Source: Fodinibius sediminis
Lineage (GTDB): Bacteria > Bacteroidota > Rhodothermia > Balneolales > Balneolaceae
Assembly: GCF_900182555.1 (NCBI RefSeq)
Contig: NZ_FXTH01000008.1
Span: forward strand, 62,001 to 126,000
Reading direction: 5' to 3'
DNA: 64,000 bases
Of the stretch, positions 18,280 through 26,522 are shown one piece after another. The notes under the pieces are model-generated. The model was not told the origin of the DNA and made no database searches. It worked only from the letters and a program-made list of their open reading frames with translations. Made by a program: the position numbers and the translations under genes. Position 1 is the stretch's first letter, and the number at the start of each line of letters is the position of its first letter.

Positions 18280-19551
18280 ATGCATAGCTCTACGATAGCT
18301 GTTATTCTTGGAGGGGGGCAGGGAACACGCCTTTATCCACTTACAAAACTTCGGTCCAAGCCGGCTGTGCCCATTGCGGGCAAGTATCGCCTGGTGGATA
18401 TACCAATTTCGAATTGCCTGAATTCAGGAATTCGTCGAATCTATGTCCTTACCCAGTTTAATTCGGCCTCTCTGAATCGGCATATTAAAAATACCTATAA
18501 CTTCGATGTGTTCAGCAGTGGCTTTGTGGATATCCTGGCGGCCGAGCAGACGCCGAAGAGTAAGAACTGGTATCAGGGAACGGCCGACGCGGTTCGCCAG
18601 TCGATTCACCATATGACTAACAAGCAGCACAAGCATGTTGCTATCCTCTCGGGCGATCAGCTTTACCAGATGGATTACCGTAAAATGATTGAGAAGCATG
18701 AAAACAATAATGCTGATCTCACGGTCGCCACTATTCCGGTCGAGGCCGAGGATGCCACGGGCTTTGGGATTATGAAAACCAACGAGTCGGGTTTGATAGA
18801 ACGCTTTATCGAAAAACCGGACAAAGAGGAGCTGGACCAGTGGCAGTCGGATATGCCTGAAAAGTTTCGCAGCCAGGGGCGCCATTACCTGGCTTCCATG
18901 GGCATCTACATATTCAAGAAGGAAGTGCTTACAGAGCTGCTGGACCGCTATGAGGATTCCACAGATTTTGGAAAGGGCATCATCCCCAAGGCCATCGAGG
19001 ATAACTACCGGGTGCAAAGTTATGAATATGACGGCTACTGGACCGACATAGGAACGGTGAAATCGTTCTTCAAGGCAAACTTGGCATTGACGGACGATCT
19101 GCCAGAGTTTAACCTCTACGACAACGAAGATTTTATTTATACTCGCGCACGCCTGCTGCCGGCATCCAAACTGTCGGGTACGACTTTTGATCATTCGGTA
19201 CTCGCCGAAGGATGCCTGATTGAGGCCAGCCGCATAGAACGGTCGGTCATCGGCATTCGATCGCGTATCGGCAAGGGGACGACCATCGAGCGCTCCATCA
19301 TCATGGGCAACGACTATTTTCAGTCGCGGGAGGAGCTTGATCAGAAAGACAGCGACCAGCCACCCATGGCCATTGGCGAGCGCTGCTTTATCAGCAATGC
19401 CATCATTGATAAAAACTGCAGCATAGGCAATGATGTGCGTATTGCCGGTGGCGATCACCTGGAAGACGGCGACTACGGGGAATATCACGTGGTTGACGGG
19501 ATCGTGATTGTGCCCAAGCGTTCGGTTATCAAAGATGGGACTAAAATATAG
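18280..19551 (+). CDS. glgC: Glucose-1-phosphate adenylyltransferase
   Basis: GlgC makes ADP-glucose and pyrophosphate from glucose-1-phosphate and ATP, the committed step of glycogen synthesis; it supplies GlgA encoded just upstream. The product has 423 residues. The nucleotidyltransferase domain opens with GGGQGTRLYPLT (11-22) and SKPAVP (26-31). IYIFKKEVL lies near residue 207 and YWTDIGTVKSFF near 251. The C-terminal third has hexapeptide-type turns of a left-handed beta-helix (SRIGKGTTIERSIIMG). A weak hairpin at 19583-19600 follows the gene. Confidence 0.95.
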   Translation: MHSSTIAVILGGGQGTRLYPLTKLRSKPAVPIAGKYRLVDIPISNCLNSGIRRIYVLTQFNSASLNRHIKNTYNFDVFSSGFVDILAAEQTPKSKNWYQGTADAVRQSIHHMTNKQHKHVAILSGDQLYQMDYRKMIEKHENNNADLTVATIPVEAEDATGFGIMKTNESGLIERFIEKPDKEELDQWQSDMPEKFRSQGRHYLASMGIYIFKKEVLTELLDRYEDSTDFGKGIIPKAIEDNYRVQSYEYDGYWTDIGTVKSFFKANLALTDDLPEFNLYDNEDFIYTRARLLPASKLSGTTFDHSVLAEGCLIEASRIERSVIGIRSRIGKGTTIERSIIMGNDYFQSREELDQKDSDQPPMAIGERCFISNAIIDKNCSIGNDVRIAGGDHLEDGDYGEYHVVDGIVIVPKRSVIKDGTKI

Positions 19552-19712
19552 TATTCCTTGTCCAGGGTTTCCAGAAGGTCGGGGATACAAAAGCGTATCC
19601 GGGATTCTTGCCCCATCCCGATTCCGTACATACAGAGGATAAGACCGAAACTTACTGGAATGATTCAGGACCAGGGGCACCGCCTGGCATGTGCCTGTGC
19701 CCGGCTCTGATG

Positions 19713-20420
19713 CTATGTGTCCTGGATTTCTTTCAGTTTGCCCATGGCGCGGTCGTTCAGGTTTTCGAATAGTTCTCTGTTGATATCACCGACCGTATAT
19801 TTCAGGTGCAGCCATACCACATAGGTGGCCATTACGTCTTCATAGCAGTAGTGCTCGATCTCGGGGAGTTCATCCCGCCTATACATTTCCAGGACTTCAT
19901 GACCTTCCCCGGTTTGTTTGAAGGGGATGTCGATAAGGTATCCCAGGTGCTTTAGCTTGGGCCAGGAGCTGGCACCGTAATTGCTGAACTCATCCAGCAG
20001 ATCGATATTATCATTGCTGTACCGGTATTTGATATCGTAGTGATTGAGCCGTACCGGCATCTGCATGCTGTGCTTCATGGCCCGGTAGGTAAGCAGGGGA
20101 AGATCAAAACCACGGCCGTTGTGATGAATAAGACCAAAATCTTTGTAGGTGCTCAGCGCATCAAACAAGCTTCGCAACCCTTCTTTTTCGTCCGTGCCAT
20201 GCCAGGCAACTTTCTGTTTCGGCGAGCCGTTGTTTTCGATCCATAGCCCTACCCAGGAGACCATCCGGTGGAACATGGGGGGGAGGAAGCCGGATGTATT
20301 GCGTGCGAGCTCTTCACTTGCCTGAATCAAGAGGTCGTCTTCATCTTCTTCGGGATGATCGATAACTTTTCGGACGAATTCAAAATCGGGAACTGTTTCA
20401 ACGTCAAAAATGAAAAACAT
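19713..20420 (-). CDS. PolB-like 3'-5' exonuclease (DEDD superfamily)
   Basis: The 235-residue protein opens with FIFDVETVPD, the first motif (Asp, Glu) of DEDD exonucleases. The second motif is in LIHHNGRGFDLPLL near 103 and the third in CYEDVMATYVVWL near 192. It matches the family of stand-alone predicted exonucleases related to the proofreading domain of PolB. Role in repair or RNA/DNA turnover is inferred only. It starts 2 bases after the asparaginase stop, so it is the second gene of that operon. Confidence 0.85.
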   Translation of the reverse strand: MFFIFDVETVPDFEFVRKVIDHPEEDEDDLLIQASEELARNTSGFLPPMFHRMVSWVGLWIENNGSPKQKVAWHGTDEKEGLRSLFDALSTYKDFGLIHHNGRGFDLPLLTYRAMKHSMQMPVRLNHYDIKYRYSNDNIDLLDEFSNYGASSWPKLKHLGYLIDIPFKQTGEGHEVLEMYRRDELPEIEHYCYEDVMATYVVWLHLKYTVGDINRELFENLNDRAMGKLKEIQDT

Positions 20421-20422
20421 GA

Positions 20423-21421
20423 TTATTTCGTTAATTCACCTGCCAAATTCTTGTTAAATAGGCTGCCTGCCGTATCGTTATCGGCATGCCGCCCCAAAAG
20501 ATACATTAATTTTGTGAGCGTTGCTTCGGTGGTCATATCCCCGGCCCCGAGGATGCCCATCTCCAGGGCCCTACGGCCGCTTTCATAGTTGGACAGGTCA
20601 ACGGCATCATAAGCGGCCTGGGAGGTGATAACCAGCAGAATATCATCGGCGACGCATTGTTCAAAAAAAGGAAGCAGGCTTTGGGCGCCCCGGATGGGAA
20701 AGTTACCACTGCCAAAAGCTTCGATGACCAGGGCCCTTGTATGGTCCAGGGGGAGCTTCCTCAAAAAGGAGGGGTTGAGCGAGGGATAAATTTTCAGCAG
20801 AAAAACGGCATCGGAAAAGGTGGTCGAAAGCTGCAGGCTTCCGTTCGGCTGCCGGATGGTGGGCCGCATGTCAATATGCAGGCCAATCTCGGCCAGGGGA
20901 GGGTAGTTGGGAGAGGCAAAAGCATCGAAGTCGCCAATGCTTATTTTCGTTGCCCGGTTGCCGCGATATACAAAATCATTAAAGCAGATGGCTACCTCCG
21001 GCAGTTCGGTAGTCGCCATTTCAATAGCATTAATCAGGTTCCGGCGGGCATCGCTTCGGATGCTGCTCATCGGGACCTGGCTTCCGGTCATGATGATAGG
21101 TTTGCGCGAATTTTGCAGGGCAAAGGACAGGGCCGAGGCCGTGTATGCCATGGTGTCCGTTCCGTGCAGGATGACGAATCCGTCATAATGGTGATAGTGC
21201 TGATGGATGAATGACGCCAGTTCAGCCCAGTGCGCCCTGTTTATATCAGAGCTGTCTTCCAGGAAAAGACGCTGCGTCTCAACCCGGGCAATTTCGGAAA
21301 GGTCGGGCAGGGTGCGTGAAATGAGGTCTGCCCATTTTGAGGTATCCAGGGTCGGTTTTTGATGAGGGCTGGTATCCATGGCTATGGTACCGCCGGTCTG
21401 AATCAACAGGATGTTTTTCAT
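20423..21421 (-). CDS. ansA: Type I L-asparaginase
   Basis: The enzyme hydrolyses L-asparagine to aspartate and ammonia. The start is placed at the ATG (21421) directly before KNILLIQTGGTIAM, giving 332 residues and no signal peptide, as expected for cytoplasmic type I enzymes. The nucleophile is Thr12 of TGGTIAM; the second active-site segment is HGTDTMAY at 86-93; a lysine-bearing third site is not obvious in SSIRSDARRNL. The extended frame to 21484 would add residues with no similarity. A good promoter lies at 21457-21485. The exonuclease gene follows 2 bases downstream. Confidence 0.93.
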   Translation of the reverse strand: MKNILLIQTGGTIAMDTSPHQKPTLDTSKWADLISRTLPDLSEIARVETQRLFLEDSSDINRAHWAELASFIHQHYHHYDGFVILHGTDTMAYTASALSFALQNSRKPIIMTGSQVPMSSIRSDARRNLINAIEMATTELPEVAICFNDFVYRGNRATKISIGDFDAFASPNYPPLAEIGLHIDMRPTIRQPNGSLQLSTTFSDAVFLLKIYPSLNPSFLRKLPLDHTRALVIEAFGSGNFPIRGAQSLLPFFEQCVADDILLVITSQAAYDAVDLSNYESGRRALEMGILGAGDMTTEATLTKLMYLLGRHADNDTAGSLFNKNLAGELTK

Positions 21422-21456
21422 GGATCTGAATATTGTTCGGGTGCAGCTTATGTTAC

Positions 21457-21485
21457 CAAATTTAAAACAAAGTATTGAGTTCAAA
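21457..21485 (-). promoter_or_regulatory. Bacteroidetes-type promoter for the asparaginase operon
   Basis: Read on the minus strand, TTTG (21485-21482) is followed after 17 bases by TAAATTTG (21464-21457), matching the TTTG / TAnnTTTG pattern of Bacteroidetes sigma-A promoters. It lies 36 bases before the asparaginase ATG. Confidence 0.55.
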
Positions 21486-21632
21486 TCTTTTTTTGTATTA
21501 CTTACCTATGTAATCCAAGTTGCCGGTAACTGTTATGGGGAACATACAATGCACTTGTGGAGAGAATTGTTGGCATCCACCCATGCGTACCGTTTCCGGC
21601 CTTTTCCCATCCATTAAAAAAGGAGGTAGTTT

Positions 21633-23762
21633 ATGAGAGTCTATCCATCATCCAGAATACGAAATGTTGTACTGTTGGGCCATGCGGGGACGGGCAAGAC
21701 GACCTTGTCTGAGACCATGCTCTTCGAATCGGGAAGTAAACAGCGGAGGGGATCGATAGACGCATGTTCCACTTCGTCCGATTACCATGAGATAGAACAT
21801 GAAAAGGGCAAATCGGTGTTCAGTACCTTGTTGAATCTGGATTGGCGGGGCAATAAGATAAACCTGATAGATACTCCCGGCACCTCCGATTATATCGGTG
21901 AGGTCGTGGGGGCGCTGCGGGTGGCCGATACCGCGGTGTTTACCCTGAACGCCGAGTACGGCATTGAGGTGGGAACTGAGTTGCATTGGAAGTACACCCA
22001 GAAATATAACATTCCCTCGCTGCTGATCGTCAACAAGCCGGACAGCAGCCATTCCAAATTCCAGCAGACGGTGGATATGGCCAGGGAACGGTTTGGTCGG
22101 GGGGTTGTTGTGGTGCAGTATCCCTACAGCGAAGGTGAAGATTTTCACGCCATTATTGATGTGCTAAAAATGACGATGTACGAGTTTCCGGAAGATGGAG
22201 GAAAACCGGACAAACTGCCTATTCCCGATTCGCATCAAGCACAGGCGGAACTCCTTCATAATGAACTTATTGAATCAGTGGCCGAAAATGATGAAACGCT
22301 GCTGGACCTCTATTTCGAGCAGGGGATGCTCACGGAGAGCCAGATGCGCGAGGGGTTGCAGCAGGCACTGCTGCACCGTGATTTGTTTCCACTTTTTTGC
22401 TGCTGTGCCAGGCGGAACATGGGAACGGGGCGTGTGATGGGATTCCTGGGGAATGTGGCCCCGAACCCGCTGGAGGCCAACCCGCCGCAATCACCGGAGG
22501 GGCGGGAGATTCCCTTGAAGCCGGAAGGAAATCCGCTGATGTTTATTTTCAAGAACAGCTCTGAGTCGCACGTAGGCGATATGCTTTATTTCAAGGTTTA
22601 TGGAGGTGCAGCGGAGCCGGGCCTGGATTTGCTGAATCATTCGACAGAAAATACCGTGCGGCTATCGAGCCTCTATCTGCTGAATGGAGATGAGCGTACT
22701 GAAGTTAATAAAATCAATACCGGTGATATTGGAGCCGCTGTCAAACTTAAAAATACCAATATTAACGACCTCCTCTATACCAAGGGGGATGCAGTGGACA
22801 TTGATCCTATTCACTTTCCGCGTCCGATCATCCGCACGGCCATCAAACTGAAACAGGATGGCGAGGAGGATAAGCTGGGCACGGCCCTGCACCAGCTGCA
22901 GCGCGAAGATCCATCCCTGGAAGTAGAGCACAGCAAAGAGTTGAAACAGGTGATTATCCATGGTCAGGGTGAGGAACACCTGGCTGTGATCAAGCATGCC
23001 CTCGAACATCGTTTCCATCTGGATTTTGAATTCACAGAACCGAGGATTCCATACCGGGAGACCATCACCAGGGCGGTGCGATCGCATTACAAGCATAAAA
23101 AACAGTCGGGCGGTGCCGGCCAGTTTGCAAAAATATCACTCTTGATGGAACCGCTTCGCGACTCCATGCCCGAACACCATGAGCTGAAGGTTCGCGAGGA
23201 AGAGGAGATTGATCTGGAGTGGGGAGGAAAGCTTGTGTTCAGAAACTGTATTGTTGGAGGCGTAATCGACAACCGGTTCATGCCTGCCATCCTGAAAGGC
23301 ATTATGGAAAAAATGAAAAATGGTCCGTTGAGCGACTGCCGGGTACGCGACATCCGGGTTTCTGTCTACGATGGGGCTATGCATTCGGTCGATTCCAATG
23401 ATGCCGCTTTTCGCACGGCGGCTCTTATGGCTTTCCGTGATGGTTTCCTAAAGGCCGCTCCCAAACTGTTGGAGCCCATTTATACCATTGAGGTTTCCGT
23501 CCCGGCCGATTATATGGGGGATGTGATGGGTGATATCAGCACCCGGCGGGGCCAAATCCTGGGAATGGATTCAGAAGGATCAATCCAGAAAATACAGGCT
23601 CAGGTACCCCTGGAGGAACTGGACCATTATGCCACACGGCTGAAATCCATCACCCAGGGCAGTGCTGGATTCATGCGGGAGTTTTCCCATTATGCCCAGG
23701 CCCCCCGCGATGTTCAAAAGAGGGTCATGGAGCAAACGCAGCAGCAGCCGGAGATGGGCTAA
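21633..23762 (+). CDS. Elongation factor G-like translational GTPase (EF-G paralogue)
   Basis: The 709-residue protein has the five-domain EF-G layout. The G domain has P-loop GHAGTGKTT (17-25), where classical EF-G has a HIDAGKTT-type loop. It also has DTPGTSDY near 79 instead of the usual DTPGH, and NKPD near 133. Domain IV/V features appear later (KQSGGAGQFAKISL near 491, PADYMGDVMGDISTRRGQI near 627). The altered P-loop and G3 histidine place it with EF-G-like paralogues, not the main FusA. The role is unknown; some paralogues act in ribosome recycling. The start has an excellent AGGAGGT. Its 3' end overlaps the convergent ostA-like gene by 4 bases. Confidence 0.88.
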   Translation: MRVYPSSRIRNVVLLGHAGTGKTTLSETMLFESGSKQRRGSIDACSTSSDYHEIEHEKGKSVFSTLLNLDWRGNKINLIDTPGTSDYIGEVVGALRVADTAVFTLNAEYGIEVGTELHWKYTQKYNIPSLLIVNKPDSSHSKFQQTVDMARERFGRGVVVVQYPYSEGEDFHAIIDVLKMTMYEFPEDGGKPDKLPIPDSHQAQAELLHNELIESVAENDETLLDLYFEQGMLTESQMREGLQQALLHRDLFPLFCCCARRNMGTGRVMGFLGNVAPNPLEANPPQSPEGREIPLKPEGNPLMFIFKNSSESHVGDMLYFKVYGGAAEPGLDLLNHSTENTVRLSSLYLLNGDERTEVNKINTGDIGAAVKLKNTNINDLLYTKGDAVDIDPIHFPRPIIRTAIKLKQDGEEDKLGTALHQLQREDPSLEVEHSKELKQVIIHGQGEEHLAVIKHALEHRFHLDFEFTEPRIPYRETITRAVRSHYKHKKQSGGAGQFAKISLLMEPLRDSMPEHHELKVREEEEIDLEWGGKLVFRNCIVGGVIDNRFMPAILKGIMEKMKNGPLSDCRVRDIRVSVYDGAMHSVDSNDAAFRTAALMAFRDGFLKAAPKLLEPIYTIEVSVPADYMGDVMGDISTRRGQILGMDSEGSIQKIQAQVPLEELDHYATRLKSITQGSAGFMREFSHYAQAPRDVQKRVMEQTQQQPEMG

Positions 23763-25318
23763 TCCAATCCGGAGGTATCCGGGATACTCTTTTCCAGCGT
23801 ATCGGCTTCAAGGGGTGTTTCAGGTCCAGCCTCAACCGGCAGCCGATGATGCCCGGGGTGGGTGTTACGCAGATGCTGGATGTACCGGCGGGGTAAATCA
23901 AAGAAGAGTTCATCTTCGAGGGGGGGGAAGCGTCGTTTCATGGGAGCCTCCGGTTCCGGGGGACGCTGGTCCGGGTTCCAGCTGAAGCCTTCCAGCTGAC
24001 GCTGGGCAGTTTTTTCATTTTCCGGGAGAAAAGATCCTTCGTTCGGACCGGTGGCTTTCAGCGAATCAATCTCACCCTCGCTGAAGATAATTCTGATAGA
24101 GGGTGCGGAAAGTTCAATAGCCCCATCGGGTTTTTGCTGCTGATTCTTGGTGAAGCGATAGAGGTGCGCGTTCTGGAATACATGAATTTGATGCAGTGTT
24201 CCCTCGGAGAAGTCGGCATAGAGGGTGTCCCCGGTAATTTGATTCAGCCGGTTGATGGTGGTATCCTGCTGTACGGAAAAGGGATCAGGGTACGATTTCA
24301 GGCTGTCGATGGACCCATCGTTGAGAATGGCTCTGATATAAGGGCCGGTCAGCTGTACATTTTCGTGCCAGGCTACGGCATTAGACCAGAGTTCAAACGT
24401 CTGGGTGCTGTCGGTATACCGGGAAGTATCCGAAATGGCAGAGAAATCGGGCGACCAGATGCGAACATTTCCAAAAGCATGGGTAATGACAGTCGTATCG
24501 GCCGCACTACGCTGTTCCCGGGATAAAATGGTCTGGGCCTGAATATGGGTGGTGTCGGCCTGTGTGGTATCACTGGTATCGGACTCATAATTTTTGAGCC
24601 AGGCCTCGGTTTCCAGCAGGCGGCGCCCGGTGGAGTCGGTTTCCAGGTATTCCCCTTTGAGCATGGTGCTGTTTTCACGGTCATCTCCGAAGACCTGTCC
24701 ATGCATTTCGTAGTATCCTTTGCTGCGATTTCCAAAAAGCGAGTCGCCCTCGAGATATTGCAGGGAGTCCGCTAGCTGGACTTTTCCCTTGAATTGGACA
24801 CTGTCGACGGCACGGTAGTAGTAGCCGGAATCGGCTCTAAGGGTTCCCCGCATATCTTCCAGCCGTATCTGGTCAATAAAATGAGCAACTTTGTTGGAAA
24901 ACCGGTAATCAACGCTGTTTCCAAAAACAGTAGCGCTGTCGGCTTCCATGATCACCCGCCCCCTGAGCTGGCTGAAGTCAATATCGGTGTAATAGGTGAG
25001 GCTGTCGGTCCATATTTTTTCTTCACCGGTGTCGATTTCAATATTGCCGAATGCACGGATTTCATTTTTATTTATGAACTGGTAGGCGCTGTCGCAATAC
25101 ATTTCGAGGTTGTCGTGCTGTATATGAACCTGTCCCAGGATACGGCGGACCTGTTCGCCCTCATAAACGCCCCCGACAATGCGGGATGCATTGAGGATCT
25201 GAACCTGTTTTTGCTGGGCGCTGGCTTCTTCAGAGAGAAGGGAGAAGCTGAGAAAAAAGAGAAGGGAGGCATAAAGCGGAAGCTTAGCCACGGTATTTTT
25301 CGGTAATGGCTGCCTCAT
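23759..25318 (-). CDS. OstA-like protein of lipopolysaccharide transport
   Basis: The 519-residue exported protein has a signal peptide (about 1-34, ending ASAQQ) and then repeated beta strands of the OstA/LptA fold: VEGEQ-like and YCDSAYQF, GNIEIDTGEEKIWTDSLTYY, FRGRVIMEADSATVFG. Such periplasmic strands form the bridge that carries lipopolysaccharide to the outer membrane. The C-terminus is Pro/Arg-rich. It follows the lptC gene by one base, which supports the LPS-export role. It is much longer than E. coli LptA but in the range of Bacteroidota OstA-like proteins. Confidence 0.85.
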   Translation of the reverse strand: MRQPLPKNTVAKLPLYASLLFFLSFSLLSEEASAQQKQVQILNASRIVGGVYEGEQVRRILGQVHIQHDNLEMYCDSAYQFINKNEIRAFGNIEIDTGEEKIWTDSLTYYTDIDFSQLRGRVIMEADSATVFGNSVDYRFSNKVAHFIDQIRLEDMRGTLRADSGYYYRAVDSVQFKGKVQLADSLQYLEGDSLFGNRSKGYYEMHGQVFGDDRENSTMLKGEYLETDSTGRRLLETEAWLKNYESDTSDTTQADTTHIQAQTILSREQRSAADTTVITHAFGNVRIWSPDFSAISDTSRYTDSTQTFELWSNAVAWHENVQLTGPYIRAILNDGSIDSLKSYPDPFSVQQDTTINRLNQITGDTLYADFSEGTLHQIHVFQNAHLYRFTKNQQQKPDGAIELSAPSIRIIFSEGEIDSLKATGPNEGSFLPENEKTAQRQLEGFSWNPDQRPPEPEAPMKRRFPPLEDELFFDLPRRYIQHLRNTHPGHHRLPVEAGPETPLEADTLEKSIPDTSGLD

Positions 25319-25319
25319 A

Positions 25320-25901
25320 TCAGTCTACCAGAAATTGTCCTGTGGGTTTCGTGATGGTGTAATTTACTAAATCCGTTGTTCCTTCAAAGCCGGTGCCCGC
25401 AATACTGTCGGTGGGTGTTTTGATAATGACAAATTTTGGAGTGGTAATGCGGTTATCGTCCTGCCCCCACCGAAGGTATTCCGATTCAAGGTGTCGATTG
25501 TCGGAGGTGTTGACCCGGACGTCCCCAAAGAGTTCAAAAATAGCTTTATCGGCATTATATACGGCCCGGTTGCAGCTTGCGCGGGTGGTCACGGCCCCGG
25601 TACTGTCATAAAGCTGGATATCTACGGGTCCCTTGATGCGTGTGGTATTGCTGTCTTTTGCGGTGTAGGTAGCTGCATAGGAGCCGGTCAGGTGCATTTT
25701 TTTTATCCCCTCCTCAATGATTTCCATGTCCACATCCCAGCTTTCGGTGGTGGAGGTAAGCGAGTCACCCAGCGCCTCATCCACCTGGTGGGCTTGTTCC
25801 TCGGAGAGTTCACCGCACGAAGCCAGCGTCGCGGTGAGCGCGAGACTCAATAATAAGGAAAACAGTGGTTTATGTGGTTCCAAAATAGCGGTCACCTGCA
25901 T
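25320..25901 (-). CDS. lptC: LPS-export protein LptC, lipoprotein form
   Basis: LptC links the inner-membrane Lpt ABC transporter to the periplasmic LptA/OstA bridge. The start is placed at the ATG at 25901 (MQVTAILEPHKPL), giving 193 residues. A hydrophobic signal of type II follows with lipobox LASC, so the N-terminus should be lipidated. The rest is the beta-jellyroll (MHLTGSYAATYTAKD, IKGPVDIQLYDSTG, DNRHLESEYLRW). The gene overlaps the end of upp by 32 bases and is followed after one base by the ostA-like gene, so translation is probably coupled through all three. Confidence 0.83.
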   Translation of the reverse strand: MQVTAILEPHKPLFSLLLSLALTATLASCGELSEEQAHQVDEALGDSLTSTTESWDVDMEIIEEGIKKMHLTGSYAATYTAKDSNTTRIKGPVDIQLYDSTGAVTTRASCNRAVYNADKAIFELFGDVRVNTSDNRHLESEYLRWGQDDNRITTPKFVIIKTPTDSIAGTGFEGTTDLVNYTITKPTGQFLVD

Positions 25902-26511
25902 CACCCAATCCGGGGACGATATATGCGTCGTCGTTAAGTTTTTCATCGATGGCAGCAGTAATTACGGGTATATCGGGATGCTCGCCGGCTAATTTTTGCA
26001 AGCCTTCCGGTGCTGATATTAACGATACAAATCGTAAATGTTGTGCCCCCTCCTCCTTGAGGTAGCAAAGGGCGTCATGAGCACTTCCACCGGTAGCCAG
26101 CATGGGATCCACCACCAGCACAAGGGCGTCTTCAACACCGTCGGGTATGTTGGAATAGTATTCCACGGGTTGCTGTGTTTGTTCATCGCGGTACATGCCC
26201 AAATGCCCCACTTTGGCATCCGGAATGAACTGGAGCAGGGCATCAGAAAGCCCCAGTCCGGCCCGCAGGATGGGCACTACGATTACATCCTGGTTAATGT
26301 CATATCCAGTGGTTTCCCGGAGGGGAGTAGACACCGGAAAGGTCTTGAGAGGCAGCTCTTTAAGAGCATGGTAGGCCAGGATAACCCCAATTCGCCTAGT
26401 GGCGGCACGAAATCCTTCTGTTTTGGTATTGACATCGCGCAGGATGGTGAGATCCCGATCAATAACCGGATGCTTGATCAGGGTGACATGCTCAGAAGAT
26501 GGAGAAGCCAT
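25870..26511 (-). CDS. upp: Uracil phosphoribosyltransferase
   Basis: Upp converts uracil and PRPP to UMP in pyrimidine salvage. The 213-residue length is normal. The PRPP-binding loop is VDPMLATGGS at 134-143, PILRAGLGL lies near 80-88, and the uracil-binding C-terminus GLGDAGDRYFGT is intact. It is the first gene of a set with lptC and the ostA-like gene, an odd functional pairing. Eleven bases separate it from the AgcS symporter gene upstream, which runs the same way. Confidence 0.96.
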   Translation of the reverse strand: MASPSSEHVTLIKHPVIDRDLTILRDVNTKTEGFRAATRRIGVILAYHALKELPLKTFPVSTPLRETTGYDINQDVIVVPILRAGLGLSDALLQFIPDAKVGHLGMYRDEQTQQPVEYYSNIPDGVEDALVLVVDPMLATGGSAHDALCYLKEEGAQHLRFVSLISAPEGLQKLAGEHPDIPVITAAIDEKLNDDAYIVPGLGDAGDRYFGTT

Positions 26512-26522
26512 GGGAATCTGGA

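Noticed and set aside
18424-19680. 418-codon minus-strand frame across glgC
   Set aside because: Antisense shadow of glgC; product has no family and is rich in residues typical of reverse-frame translation.
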